Positions 33,624 through 42,455 of a stretch of DNA of 54,532 bases are shown one piece after another (the stretch's first letter is position 1; every line of letters begins with the position of its first letter). The translations under genes and the position numbers were made by a program. Below the pieces are notes generated by a model, which was not told the origin of the DNA, made no database searches, and saw only the letters and a list, made by a program, of their open reading frames with translations. Origin of the DNA: Holophagaceae bacterium (GTDB taxonomy: Bacteria > Acidobacteriota > Holophagae > Holophagales > Holophagaceae); NCBI GenBank assembly GCA_025357545.1, contig JANXPB010000236.1, positions 1 through 54,532 on the forward strand, read 5' to 3'.

Positions 33624-34511
33624 CCCGCCCCGCAGGTTCGCGAGGGTGCGCAGTCCCTCATCCTGTTCGCGCAACAGCGCCATCAGCCGCCCTTGATGCA
33701 AGGCCCGGATGGGCGCGGCCGGATCAGGAAAGCCGAAAGGTAAGCTCCAAGCCGGCGATTCCATGGCGGCCCGGACGATGCCACGCCCATGCGCCAGATC
33801 CAGAGCCTCGCCAGCCGTAATCCGCCGGGCGGAGCACCAAGGCACCAGGGCCTCGCCCTCGATGAGGACGCGCTGCCCGGGTCCAGGGTCCAACCAGGGT
33901 CCGATGGCCGTGCGCTGGAGGGCCGCCAGGTGGGCGCCGCAGCCCAGAAGCCGGCCCAGGTCCCGCGCCAGGGCACGCACGTAGAAACCGCCGCGGCAGG
34001 TGATCTGGAGGCGGCTCTGCCTGGGCAGATCGTGCTCCAGCCAGGCCGCCTCGTGAAGGTAGACCCGGGAGGGCGGCAGGATGACCTCCTCCCCGCGGTG
34101 GGCCTTCCGATAGGCGGCTTCGCCATCGATCTTCTTGGCGCTGGTGGCCGGCGGCACCTGGTCCTGCCAGCCAAGGAAGGAAAGCAACGCAGCATCCAGG
34201 CTGGCTGGCGTCAGATTGCCCGCATCAGAGCGGCTGACGGCCTGGCCCAACAGATCGCAGGTATCTGTTTCCACTCCCCATACAATGTCGGCCACGTAGG
34301 ACTTGGGCAGCGGATGCAGCAGCTCCATCAGGCGCGTGGCCTGGCCCGCAAGGATCAGGAGCAGGCCGTTGGCGAAGGGGTCCAGGGTGCCGCCATGGCC
34401 AATGGGATATTTCTTGAGCCCCGCCTCCCGGGCCTCGCGCGTGAAGCCCCGCACCACGTCGAAGCTCGTGCCGCCCACCGCCTTGTGGACCAGATAGATC
34501 CCGGGTTGCAT
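33618..34511 (-). CDS. truB: tRNA pseudouridine(55) synthase TruB
   Basis: A 297-residue pseudouridine synthase that modifies U55 in the T-loop of tRNAs. Motifs are GIYLVHKAVGGTSFD, GHGGTLDPFANGLL with the catalytic aspartate, VPPATSAKKIDGEAAY, and GGFYVRALARDLG. The C-terminal part has a PUA-like extension. Its ATG overlaps the rbfA stop by one base (TGATG), so the two are probably cotranslated, the usual ribosome-assembly arrangement without the infB portion being visible here. The 3' end overlaps the convergent EAL gene. Confidence 0.95.
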   Translation of the reverse strand: MQPGIYLVHKAVGGTSFDVVRGFTREAREAGLKKYPIGHGGTLDPFANGLLLILAGQATRLMELLHPLPKSYVADIVWGVETDTCDLLGQAVSRSDAGNLTPASLDAALLSFLGWQDQVPPATSAKKIDGEAAYRKAHRGEEVILPPSRVYLHEAAWLEHDLPRQSRLQITCRGGFYVRALARDLGRLLGCGAHLAALQRTAIGPWLDPGPGQRVLIEGEALVPWCSARRITAGEALDLAHGRGIVRAAMESPAWSLPFGFPDPAAPIRALHQGRLMALLREQDEGLRTLANLRGGL

Positions 34512-34912
34512 CAGGCTTCCGCAGAATCCGCAGGCGGAACTTCCACCGGCCTGGCCGCGCGCTCTTTCTCCAAATCCGCAAGGAGGCCTTCCATGCGGTT
34601 GCCTTCGGTGAGCGAGGCATCCGGGAAGAATTTAAGCTCCGGCACACGCTTCATATCCAGCGCCTTGGCCAGATGGGTGCGCAAAAAGCCCGCCGCGCGG
34701 CCCAGAGCTTTCCGGGACTGGGCGATCTGGTCCGCATCGCTGAGTCCTGCGGTGGGCAGGGCCGTGAAGTAGACCCGTGCCTGGCCACGATCCGGCGTCA
34801 GCCGGACGGCCGTGAGGGTGACGAAACCCAGTTCGGGATCCCGCAAGTCCCGCTGGACCACCGTGGACAGCAGGAATTGGATTTGGTCTTCGAGGCGTTC
34901 GGGGCGGATCAT
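34511..34912 (-). CDS. rbfA: 30S ribosome-binding factor RbfA
   Basis: A 133-residue KH-like cold-shock ribosome maturation factor acting on late 30S assembly. The motif pattern IQFLLSTVVQRDLRDPELGFVTLTAVRLTPDRGQARVYF, followed by ALGRAAGFLRTHLAKALDMKRVPELKFFPD, is typical of the family. I chose ATG 34912, preceded by GAAGGAAG, because the ORF-track extension at the N-terminus does not look like RbfA. A short acidic/Pro tail follows the conserved domain. It is directly upstream of truB with a one-base stop/start overlap. Confidence 0.93.
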   Translation of the reverse strand: MIRPERLEDQIQFLLSTVVQRDLRDPELGFVTLTAVRLTPDRGQARVYFTALPTAGLSDADQIAQSRKALGRAAGFLRTHLAKALDMKRVPELKFFPDASLTEGNRMEGLLADLEKERAARPVEVPPADSAEA

Positions 34913-35027
34913 GGCGCTTCCTTCAGGCTGACCAGTGTAGCGCCTGGTAGCCCGATGGGCGGGGAGTGGGGGTTGGGGGTCACCGCAAATCAATAAACCC
35001 ATCCGCCACTCCTGGTAGCTTCGAGAG

Positions 35028-35777
35028 ATGGCTGATTGGTTCAACGACTGGTTCGACGAGGACTATCTGGCCCTCTACGCCAACCGCGACGGAGCTGAGG
35101 CAGGGCAAGCCGTGGCCACGGCCTTGCGTCTCGCTCCGGAACTGGCCACGGGCCCCGTGCTGGACCTGGCCTGCGGCGCTGGCCGCCACCTGTGGCCCTT
35201 GCGGGAGGTGAATGGGGAAGCCTTCGGGCTGGACCTATCCGAAAGCCTGCTGAGGGCGGCGCCGGTGCGGCTGCGGGGCCACCTGCTGCGGGGCGACATG
35301 CGGCGCCTCCCCTTGCAGCCGGGCAGCCTGGCGGGTGCCTGCCTCTGGTTCACCCCCTTCGGCTATTTCAGCGATGCCGACAACCGCAGCCTGCTCCACG
35401 ATCTGGCGGCGTGCCTCAAACCCGGCGGCATCCTGCTCATGGATTACCTGCACGCCGCGCACCTGCGAAAAAACCTGGTGGTCGAGGACGTCGAGGAACA
35501 TGGCAGGTTGCGCGTGCATAGCCGGCGAACCCTTGAAGGCCAGCGCATCGTCAAGCGCATGAGCATCGAATACCTGGAGTCCGGCGCCACTCGGGAGGTG
35601 GTGGAATCGGTGCGGGTCTACGAACCGGTCGAACTCCTGGCGCTGGCGCAGGAGGCCGGATTCCAGCTCCGCACCGCTCTCGGCGACTATTCGGGAACGC
35701 CCTTCAACCTTGAGTCCCCGCGCTGGTTGGCCCTCTTTGAGAAATCATCCGTGGGCCAGCGGACCGATCCTGTTTGA
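35028..35777 (+). CDS. Class I SAM-dependent methyltransferase
   Basis: A 249-residue methyltransferase. The SAM-binding motif I is VLDLACGAGRHLWPL, followed by FGLDLSESLL (motif post I) and LRGDMRRLPL. The motif IV region reads LWFTPFGYFSD, and CLKPGGILLMDYL is motif VI-like. The start is ATG 35028 with GAGAG directly upstream. It is divergent from rbfA with 115 bases between them and 30 bases before pgk, with which it is probably cotranscribed. The substrate is unknown. Confidence 0.87.
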   Translation: MADWFNDWFDEDYLALYANRDGAEAGQAVATALRLAPELATGPVLDLACGAGRHLWPLREVNGEAFGLDLSESLLRAAPVRLRGHLLRGDMRRLPLQPGSLAGACLWFTPFGYFSDADNRSLLHDLAACLKPGGILLMDYLHAAHLRKNLVVEDVEEHGRLRVHSRRTLEGQRIVKRMSIEYLESGATREVVESVRVYEPVELLALAQEAGFQLRTALGDYSGTPFNLESPRWLALFEKSSVGQRTDPV

Positions 35778-35807
35778 CAATCACCAGTTGGATCGAGGAG
35801 GCATCGC

Positions 35808-37004
35808 ATGGGGTTTCGCACGCTGAAGGAGCTGGACGCCAAAGGCCTGCGGGTGTTCCTCAGGGCCGACCTGAACGTGCCGCTGAAGAATGGCGCCATC
35901 ACCGATCCCACTCGCATCCGGGAGACCCTCCCAACGTTGCAATTCCTGTTGGGCCAGGGGGCTTCGGTGGTGTTGGCCTCGCATCTGGGAAGGCCCAAGG
36001 GCGACGGCTTTGAAGCGGCCTTCAGCCTGGCGCCGGTGGCCACCTGGCTGAAGGGGGAGGGGTTCGACGTGAAGCTGGCTTCGGGCGTCGTGGGGGATGC
36101 GGTCGCGGCCGAAGCGAGGGCCCTGAAGCCTGGCCAGGTGCTGCTCCTGGAAAACCTGCGCTTCCAGAAGGGCGAGACGAAGAACAATCCGGAATTCGCA
36201 GCGGCCCTGGCAGGGCTGGCCGAGGCCTACGTCAACGACGCCTTCGGCGCGGCCCACCGGGGCCACGCCTCCGTCAGCGGCATGGTGGCGGATTTCCCCA
36301 AGAACCGCGTGGCTGCGGGTTTCCTCATGGCAAAAGAACTCGCCGCTCTGGGCCGTATCCTGGACCACCCCGAAAAACCGCTGATCGCCGTGATGGGCGG
36401 CGCCAAAGTCTCGGACAAGATCGAGCTCATCCACCACTTCATCGGCAAGGCCGACGCCATCCTCATTGGCGGCGCCATGAGCTACACGCTCCTGAAGGCC
36501 AAGGGCACCGCCATCGGCAAGAGCCTCTGCGAAGACGACAAGCTCGACCTGGCCCGGGACCTCATCCGCGAAGCGGAAGCCAAAGGCACGCGCCTACTGC
36601 TGCCCCTGGACCATCTGGTGGCGGACCGCATCGCCGAGGACGCGGACTGCGCGCTCACCAATGATGCGGACATTCCGGCGGACCGCATGGGCCTGGACAT
36701 CGGCCCCGAGACCGTGGCTGCCTACGTGCAGGAGATCCGCGCCGCCCTCACCATCCTTTGGAACGGGCCCATGGGCGTCTTCGAGCTGGACGTCTTCGCC
36801 AGCGGCACCCTGACCCTGGCCGAGGAGATGGCGGACGCCGCCGACCGTGGCGCCTTCGTGCTGGTGGGTGGGGGCGATAGCGTGGCCGCCGCCGCCAAGG
36901 CCGGGGTGATCTCCCGCATGAGCCACGTCTCCACCGGCGGCGGCGCCAGCCTTGAATTCCTGAGTGGGCTGGAATTGCCCGGCGTGGTCGCGCTGTCACG
37001 GTAG
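35808..37004 (+). CDS. pgk: Phosphoglycerate kinase
   Basis: A 398-residue glycolytic kinase interconverting 1,3-bisphosphoglycerate and 3-phosphoglycerate with ATP formation. Motifs are FLRADLNVPL near the N-terminus, LASHLGRPKGD, LLLENLRFQKGET, MGGAKVSDKIELI, a C-terminal LWNGPMGVFE, and VGGGDSVAAAAKAG with STGGGASLEFLSG. GAGGAG sits at ideal spacing before the ATG. tpiA follows after 141 bases, a common pairing, while gap is not nearby. No unusual residues were noted. Confidence 0.97.
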   Translation: MGFRTLKELDAKGLRVFLRADLNVPLKNGAITDPTRIRETLPTLQFLLGQGASVVLASHLGRPKGDGFEAAFSLAPVATWLKGEGFDVKLASGVVGDAVAAEARALKPGQVLLLENLRFQKGETKNNPEFAAALAGLAEAYVNDAFGAAHRGHASVSGMVADFPKNRVAAGFLMAKELAALGRILDHPEKPLIAVMGGAKVSDKIELIHHFIGKADAILIGGAMSYTLLKAKGTAIGKSLCEDDKLDLARDLIREAEAKGTRLLLPLDHLVADRIAEDADCALTNDADIPADRMGLDIGPETVAAYVQEIRAALTILWNGPMGVFELDVFASGTLTLAEEMADAADRGAFVLVGGGDSVAAAAKAGVISRMSHVSTGGGASLEFLSGLELPGVVALSR

Positions 37005-37145
37005 CCGGTTTTCCAGGGCCATTGCAGGGGTTCTTGGCATGGACGGCGGCAGGGTTCAGTGCAGCCTCCCGTCAAAGGTCGGGTAAAAAAGCGCTGCCCA
37101 TTCCGAAACGCCCTCTAAACTGTTTTCACACAACCCGGAGAGGCC

Positions 37146-37886
37146 ATGCGCTGTGTCGTGGCGAATTGGAAGATGAACCTCTTGTTTCCGGAGGCATCGA
37201 ATTTTTGCTCAACTTTCGCCGAGAACTACAACCCGGTGGAGGACGTGCGCGTGGCCATCGCTCCGCCCTCCATCCTGCTCTGGACCATCCATTCCCAATT
37301 GCGGGGACGGGGGATCACGACCTTCGCGCAAAACGGCCATTTCGAACCCAAGGGCGCTTTCACTGGGGAAGTATCCATGGCCCAGATCCGGGACGCGGGC
37401 TGCAGCGGTGTGATCCTCGGGCATAGTGAGCGGCGTCAGCAGTTCGGCGAGACCGACGAGGTCCTGGCAAAAAAGGTGGCGGCGGCGCAGAGCCACAAGC
37501 TGCTGCCCCTGCTCTGCATCGGCGAGACCTTGGTGGAGCGGGAGCGCGAGCAGACTTTCAGCGTGATCAAGACCCAGCTTTCAGTCCTGAAGGGGGTTTC
37601 CTCCGGACCCATCTGGGTGGCCTATGAGCCCATCTGGGCCATCGGCACCGGCCGCACCGCCGATGGCCGCCAGATCCACGAAGCCCATCATTTCATCCGC
37701 GAGGAACTGCGCGTGCTGCTGGGCGAGGCCGGCAGCTCGGTGCCGATCCTCTATGGCGGCAGCGTGAAGGCCTCGAATTTCGGGTCCATTCTGTCGGTGC
37801 CCCAGGTTTCGGGCGCTCTGGTGGGCGGCGCCAGCATGGATCCCCTGGCTTTCGCGGAGATGGTGAAGACCGCGCAGGAAGCCTAG
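37146..37886 (+). CDS. tpiA: Triosephosphate isomerase
   Basis: A 246-residue TIM-barrel isomerase interconverting dihydroxyacetone phosphate and glyceraldehyde 3-phosphate. Motifs are VVANWKMN (catalytic Lys), GHSERRQQFGE (catalytic His), AYEPIWAIGTG (catalytic Glu and loop 6), and YGGSVKASN with LVGGASM. GGAGAGG precedes the ATG. The gene follows pgk on the same strand and may have its own promoter in the 141-base gap. Its stop TAG is shared with the convergent zinc-ribbon gene via CTAG. Confidence 0.97.
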   Translation: MRCVVANWKMNLLFPEASNFCSTFAENYNPVEDVRVAIAPPSILLWTIHSQLRGRGITTFAQNGHFEPKGAFTGEVSMAQIRDAGCSGVILGHSERRQQFGETDEVLAKKVAAAQSHKLLPLLCIGETLVEREREQTFSVIKTQLSVLKGVSSGPIWVAYEPIWAIGTGRTADGRQIHEAHHFIREELRVLLGEAGSSVPILYGGSVKASNFGSILSVPQVSGALVGGASMDPLAFAEMVKTAQEA

Positions 37887-38623
37887 ACGATGAAGTGGTC
37901 CACCAGGCCATCCACCAGGGCTGACAGGATCCCTAACCCGCCGGACCGGCCCCATTGGGATTGGAATTCCGTGGAACTGGAAGGGTGCATGCCCAGATCC
38001 ATGCGGACCATCTGGGCCTTGGCCCGCTGCTCTTCATCCAGGCGCGCCACATCCCGCTCGTGGCTTTTATCGAGGCCGCCGCCCTGGATGAATTCCAGCA
38101 CCTGCCGCAACTCATCCTTGTCGAACCAGAGGCCGTGGCGCTTGCAGCCGTCCACCAGCACACCGGAAATCCGGGCGTAGTTGTAGCGGTTCATCATCTG
38201 GCTGCAGGCCGGACAAGGGCGGTAGATGACCTCGAGCCCCATGGTGGCCTGGGTGTGCGGAACCGTGGGCAGGGCGCCCAGGGCCCGCCCCCGGACCTCC
38301 TTGTCGCCCGCAACCTTGTCGAAAAGATCCTGCCGCAGCCAGACCCCGCCGCAGAGCAGGCATTGGTCGACTTCCACGCCCCCCAAGATGGAGCGGCTCA
38401 GCTTCGCTTTGCGGCATCCGGGACAGCCCAGCTCGGTGGGCAGCTCCTCCGTTGGGGTGATGGCGGCCCCGCAGTTTCCGCAGTGCTTCGCATGCACCGA
38501 CACCATGCCCATGCAGTTCGGGCAGGCCACCGTGGCCACCTGGGAGCCGCAGCTCCGGCAGACCATTTCGTCGGGGCCCACGGGCCCGCCGCAGGCTCCG
38601 CACTGAAGAACGCCAGTCTCCAT
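37883..38623 (-). CDS. Zinc-ribbon protein, zf-TFIIB type
   Basis: A 246-residue protein of metal-binding ribbons. The N-terminus has CGACGGPVGPDEMVCRSCG and CPNCMGMVSVHAKHCGNCG, two zinc-ribbon pairs, followed by a zf-TFIIB-like CPGCRKAKLSRSILGGVEVDQCLLCGGVWL and a second similar unit (CPACSQMMNRYNYARISGVLVDGCKRHGLWFD). The rest is charged. Nothing points to a specific reaction; such proteins often act as small regulatory or scaffold factors. The ATG at 38623 has GAGGT upstream and the ORF-track extension is out of family. It ends 7 bases after the upstream lipoprotein stop and shares CTAG with tpiA. Confidence 0.83.
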   Translation of the reverse strand: METGVLQCGACGGPVGPDEMVCRSCGSQVATVACPNCMGMVSVHAKHCGNCGAAITPTEELPTELGCPGCRKAKLSRSILGGVEVDQCLLCGGVWLRQDLFDKVAGDKEVRGRALGALPTVPHTQATMGLEVIYRPCPACSQMMNRYNYARISGVLVDGCKRHGLWFDKDELRQVLEFIQGGGLDKSHERDVARLDEEQRAKAQMVRMDLGMHPSSSTEFQSQWGRSGGLGILSALVDGLVDHFIV

Positions 38624-38630
38624 GCCCACC

Positions 38631-39410
38631 TCAGCGCTGGGGAGCGGGAGCCGTGGCAGGAACACTCTGCCCAGGCTTGGTTTCCGGAGGGGCGTCAGGC
38701 TCGACCCTGGGCCGGGGCGGCGCATAGAAAGTGGGCGAACCATGGGCGCTCCAGCCAAAGCGGTCCTGCAGCTTGGCCACCACCACCCGCGCGAAGGCCC
38801 GGGCCTCCTCTTCACGGATGCGGCCTTCATCGTCGGCTTCGCGCCGGCTGAGCGGGTCCATGGCGTCGATCACCTCGTCGCCGCCCACATCGAATTCCGC
38901 CAAGGGTGCGCCGGCAGCCTGGGCTCCAGGTTGGCGGAGGCGGATCGTGGCGCTCACATCTAGAGGCCGGTAACCCAGCCGGTCCAGCTCCGCACGCCGC
39001 GAGCCCGCGGCATGGCTGGCGGCGAAGAGGCCCCACCAGAATCCATCGAAAACGCTGTAGCGGTTCCCCGAGGCCGCCCCGATGAGGCCCACGGCTGCGC
39101 CGGTGATGACGCCCACCGCGGCGGGGCTGGGGCCCCCGCGATAGCGCTTCACATCGGTGATGGCCACCTCGAGGCCCGCGGTGTCCGCCGGCCCCTGCAC
39201 CCCTTCGGGTACCACCACCACCCGTGTGGCGAGCTTGGCCTGCAGGGCGGCGCTGTACTCCCGGCGGACCTCCTCGCCATGGGGTACGTCAGCTGGAATG
39301 GTCATGCGGACCGCGACGGGAGTGGGCCGCAGGCGGAAGGCCTCCACTTCCGGGCGGGTGCAGGCCAGAAGGCTTAGAGCAGCGGCGAGGAGGAAGACCT
39401 CTCGTTTCAT
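38631..39410 (-). CDS. Putative lipoprotein, unknown family
   Basis: A 259-residue protein with a signal peptide and lipobox LSLLAC, so it is probably membrane anchored. The body includes a Gly/Ala-rich hydrophobic stretch (AAVGVITGAAVGLIGAASG) that may be a membrane segment or a flexible insert, and a proline-rich C-terminus. The family is not recognised. It starts at ATG 39410 and ends 7 bases before the zinc-ribbon start, so the two may be cotranscribed. No enzymatic motif is visible. Confidence 0.65.
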   Translation of the reverse strand: MKREVFLLAAALSLLACTRPEVEAFRLRPTPVAVRMTIPADVPHGEEVRREYSAALQAKLATRVVVVPEGVQGPADTAGLEVAITDVKRYRGGPSPAAVGVITGAAVGLIGAASGNRYSVFDGFWWGLFAASHAAGSRRAELDRLGYRPLDVSATIRLRQPGAQAAGAPLAEFDVGGDEVIDAMDPLSRREADDEGRIREEEARAFARVVVAKLQDRFGWSAHGSPTFYAPPRPRVEPDAPPETKPGQSVPATAPAPQR

Positions 39411-39541
39411 GGCGGGCTCCGATAGTGATATTTCCGAGGAAAGGCCAGATGGGCAACCTTGGGTCTAAATGGGTTTCGATCAGCTGAATCAAGACACATG
39501 CCAGAAGCATGTGGCCCCGCGTAGCATAGTAGCTGGGGGAC

Positions 39542-40579
39542 GTGGTGCTGATCCTGATGGAATGCGGAGCCACCGCCGAACAGGTTCGGCAGGTGCTTGA
39601 AACGCTGGGAAGCGCCGGCGTGCGGGCGCAGGTGCAGGATGGTGCCGAGGCCCTGCACATCCTCGCGCCCCATGCGTCCAAGGCGCTCAAACCCGACCGA
39701 CTGGAAACCATGGGCGGGGTCCGCAAGGTCGTGCCCATCACCTCGCCCTTCAAGCTGGCCTCCAGCGATTCCGCGCCAGGGCGCACCATCGTGGACGTGC
39801 GAGGCGTTAAGGTCGGCGGGCCTGGACTGGCCCTGGTGGCCGGCCCCTGCGGCGTGGAGAGCCGGGACCAACTCTTCGCCACGGCCCGCTATGTGGCCGA
39901 GGCCGGCGTCAAGCTCCTGCGGGCCGGCGCCTTCAAGCCCCGCACCAGCCCCTACAGCTTCCAAGGCCTGGGCCTCGAGGGACTGAAATTGTTGGAGGAG
40001 GCCCGCGCCGAATTCGACCTGGGCATCGTCACCGAGGCCACTGAACTAGAAACCTTCGATGCTGTGGAACGGACCGCGGACCTCATCCAGATCGGGGCGC
40101 GGAACATGCAGAATTTCGCACTATTGAAGCGGGCGGGCCGCAGCGAAAAGCCGGTCCTCCTGAAACGGGGGCCCTCAGCGACTCTGGAGGAATGGCTTTA
40201 TGCCGCGGAGTACGTGCTGTCCGAGGGAAACCGCAACGTGATCCTTTGCGAACGGGGCATCCGCACTTGGAGCGACCACGCCCGCAATACCCTGGACGTG
40301 AGCGTAGTGCCCGCCGCCAAGGCCCTCACCCACCTGCCGATCATGGTGGATCCGAGCCACGCCACCGGACGGCGGGATCTGGTGATCCCCTGCGCCCGCG
40401 CCGGGGTCGCCGCGGGGGCTCACGGGCTCTTGGTGGAGACCCACTGCCAACCCGAGAAGGCCCTCAGCGACGGGCCCCAGGCGCTGCTGCCCTCGGACTT
40501 CCTGCAGCTGGTGCACCAGTGCCGGGCCATCCATGCCGTCCTGCGGGAGGCCACGGTCCCCACGGGATTGGCGTTCTAG
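39542..40579 (+). CDS. aroF: 3-deoxy-7-phosphoheptulonate synthase (type Ib)
   Basis: A 345-residue DAHP synthase condensing PEP and erythrose 4-phosphate at the head of the shikimate pathway. An N-terminal ferredoxin-like regulatory domain (LILMECGATAEQVRQVLETL) precedes the TIM barrel with VAGPCGVES, LRAGAFKPRTSPYSFQG, EATELETFD, IGARNMQNFALL, PVLLKRG, ILCERGIRT and MVDPSHATGRRD. This arrangement is that of the Thermotoga/Bacillus-type Ib enzyme, usually feedback controlled through the extra domain. The start is GTG 39542 or the next GTG at 39545; GGGGGA is just upstream. secG follows after 81 bases. Confidence 0.93.
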   Translation: MVLILMECGATAEQVRQVLETLGSAGVRAQVQDGAEALHILAPHASKALKPDRLETMGGVRKVVPITSPFKLASSDSAPGRTIVDVRGVKVGGPGLALVAGPCGVESRDQLFATARYVAEAGVKLLRAGAFKPRTSPYSFQGLGLEGLKLLEEARAEFDLGIVTEATELETFDAVERTADLIQIGARNMQNFALLKRAGRSEKPVLLKRGPSATLEEWLYAAEYVLSEGNRNVILCERGIRTWSDHARNTLDVSVVPAAKALTHLPIMVDPSHATGRRDLVIPCARAGVAAGAHGLLVETHCQPEKALSDGPQALLPSDFLQLVHQCRAIHAVLREATVPTGLAF

Positions 40580-40660
40580 GCCCATGCTCTGGCCCCCAAA
40601 GCCACACTAGGGCTTGGTCCAGACCCCAGCCCGCGCTAGAATCGAGGGTTCGGAGTATTC

Positions 40661-41041
40661 ATGAGCGGCTTTCTGCTGACCCTTCATATCGTCCTTAGCA
40701 TCGTGCTCGTTTCCATCGTCCTGCTGCAGCCCGGCGCCAAGGGTGGCGGCATGGGTTCGGCCTTCGGCGGCGGCGGTGCCAACACTGCCTTCGGCGCCCA
40801 GGGCGCGGCGCCAGTGCTCGCGAAGATCACCTACTACGTCGTGGCCTGCTTCCTGGCCACTTCCCTGATGATCGAATACGTGGTGGTGAAGCAGAACCGT
40901 TCGGTGCTGGACAAGCTGCCCGAAACCAAGCCTGCGGCTTCAGCTCCAGTCCTCCCGAAGGCCGCGCCGGCCGCACCGACCACACCTTCGACCCCCGCAC
41001 CAGCGGTTCCCGCAAGCGGATCCACTCCCGCCAAGAAATAA
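40661..41041 (+). CDS. secG: Preprotein translocase subunit SecG
   Basis: A 126-residue SecG with the usual two transmembrane helices (LTLHIVLSIVLVSIVLLQ and ITYYVVACFLATSLMIEYVVV) flanking the conserved GAKGGGMGSAFGGGGANTAFGA loop. The C-terminal 45 residues are an Ala/Pro/Thr-rich tail, longer than in the minimal protein. SecG associates with SecYE at the inner membrane to aid protein export. tRNA-Leu lies 87 bases downstream, a frequent arrangement of secG with tRNA-Leu. Confidence 0.95.
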   Translation: MSGFLLTLHIVLSIVLVSIVLLQPGAKGGGMGSAFGGGGANTAFGAQGAAPVLAKITYYVVACFLATSLMIEYVVVKQNRSVLDKLPETKPAASAPVLPKAAPAAPTTPSTPAPAVPASGSTPAKK

Positions 41042-41128
41042 GCAATTCCGCTGGACGGCGGCGGGGCCCGGAACGGTCTCTGACGTTGACGCCAACCACT
41101 CTGGCTGGCATCCTGGAAATTCACTCAT

Positions 41129-41214
41129 GCCCGCGTGGTGAAACTGGTAGACACGCCATCTTGAGGTGGTGGTGGCCAAAAGCCGTAGCAGTTCGAGTCT
41201 GCTCGCGGGCACCA
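41129..41214 (+). tRNA. tRNA-Leu (anticodon GAG)
   Basis: A complete class II tRNA. The acceptor stem GCCCGCG pairs with CGCGGGC, the anticodon arm CCATC-TTGAGGT-GGTGG gives anticodon GAG, a long variable arm (GGCCAAAAGCC) is present as expected for Leu, and the T-arm contains GTTCGAGTC. The 3' end ACCA is genomically encoded. It reads CUC and CUU leucine codons, which is appropriate to this GC-rich genome. It is followed by a terminator. Confidence 0.97.
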
Positions 41215-41221
41215 AACAAAA

Positions 41222-41243
41222 GAGCGCCGCAGGGCGCTCTTTT
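41222..41243 (+). terminator. Rho-independent terminator after tRNA-Leu
   Basis: GAGCGCC, a four-base loop (gcag), and GGCGCTC form a perfect 7-bp GC-rich stem followed by TTTT. It starts 7 bases after the tRNA and would end the secG/tRNA transcript, insulating mutY. Confidence 0.9.
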
Positions 41244-41342
41244 CAGGTATGAGATATGAGGTTTGAAGGACAAGGAACGAGGCCCGAGCTGCGAGGAAAT
41301 CCCATCACTTGGCCCACGATTTGGCCTGAATCGTCTCAGCTC

Positions 41343-42455
41343 ATGGCACCCCTCGGCCCCTGGTTCGAAGCCCACCGCCGGGCCATGCCTTGGCGCCACG
41401 AAGATCTGGACGCGCCCCATCCCGAGCCTTATGCGGTCCTGGTCTCGGAGATGATGCTCCAGCAAACCCAGGTGGCGACGGTCATCCCTTACTTTGAGCG
41501 CTGGATGGTGCGCTTCCCCGACGCCGCGTCCCTCGCCCAGGCGGCGCCGGATGCCGTGCACAAGGCCTGGGAAGGCTTGGGCTACTATCGGCGGGCGCGC
41601 CACCTGCAGGCTGCGGCACAGGCCATTGCGGAACACGGTTGGCCTACGGATCTGGCAGGCCTGATGCAGTTGCCGGGACTCGGCTCCTACACCGGAGCCG
41701 CGGTGGCTTCCATCGCCTTTCAATGGCCCGAACCAGCCTTGGATGGCAACGCCTTTCGCGTGCTGGCGAGGCTACTGGCCCTCGACGGGGATCCCAAATG
41801 CCAAGCCCCGGAGCTGCGGATCTGGCTAAGGGCGGCGCTGTCCGCCTTGGGTCCGTCACGCATCACCCAGGGCCTCATGGAACTGGGTGCGACGGTCTGC
41901 ACACCGACCCCGCGTTGCCCTTTGTGTCCACTCGCCGGTGCCTGTGAAGCCCGGCGCTTGGGTGCCACCGCGCGTATCCCACCCACGGTCACCCGCCAGA
42001 AGCCTTTGGAAACGGATATCTGGCTATTGGCCATCGCAGCCAAGGACTGCTGGCTGCTGCGTCCCCCCGCCGGAACGGGACTGCTCGCGGGCCTCTGGAC
42101 TTGGCCTGCGTTAAAGAACTTGGCCCAGGCAGTTGGCAGCGATCTCGCCGCGGATCCTCAGATTCTTTTTTCGGCCATCGAGGTGCGCGCCTGGACCGGG
42201 TGGACCCAGGTCTACACCCATCGCCGGGAGCGCGTGGAGCCATGGCGTCTGCGCTTCCCCGATACCGTCGGAGCGCCGGCGGCGCCCCTTGGCTTTCGTT
42301 GGGTCGAAACCGCAGACCTGCCCCTGCTGCCCTTCGGCAAACGCGACCAGCGTTTGCGGGACCTCCTGCAAACTCCCGCCGATGCCCCCCTTCTAGGCCC
42401 CGATCCGATCGAGGTATGGCGCCGGCTCAACAGCGATGCAGGCCCTGCGGCGTAA
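41343..42455 (+). CDS. mutY: A/G-specific adenine glycosylase MutY
   Basis: A roughly 370-residue base-excision glycosylase removing adenine opposite 8-oxoguanine. The N-terminal motif SEMMLQQTQV holds the catalytic Glu, the helix-hairpin-helix reads LPGLGSYTGAAVAS, and ALDGNAFRVLARLL holds the catalytic Asp. The [4Fe-4S] loop is CTPTPRCPLCPLAGAC, giving C-x5-C-x2-C-x5-C, one residue shorter at the first interval than the usual x6. The C-terminal NUDIX-like domain recognises 8-oxoG. I favour ATG 41343 by homology; ATG 41256 is the ORF-track start, and neither has a good ribosome site. The last 29 bases overlap the convergent GHMP kinase gene. Confidence 0.92.
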   Translation: MAPLGPWFEAHRRAMPWRHEDLDAPHPEPYAVLVSEMMLQQTQVATVIPYFERWMVRFPDAASLAQAAPDAVHKAWEGLGYYRRARHLQAAAQAIAEHGWPTDLAGLMQLPGLGSYTGAAVASIAFQWPEPALDGNAFRVLARLLALDGDPKCQAPELRIWLRAALSALGPSRITQGLMELGATVCTPTPRCPLCPLAGACEARRLGATARIPPTVTRQKPLETDIWLLAIAAKDCWLLRPPAGTGLLAGLWTWPALKNLAQAVGSDLAADPQILFSAIEVRAWTGWTQVYTHRRERVEPWRLRFPDTVGAPAAPLGFRWVETADLPLLPFGKRDQRLRDLLQTPADAPLLGPDPIEVWRRLNSDAGPAA

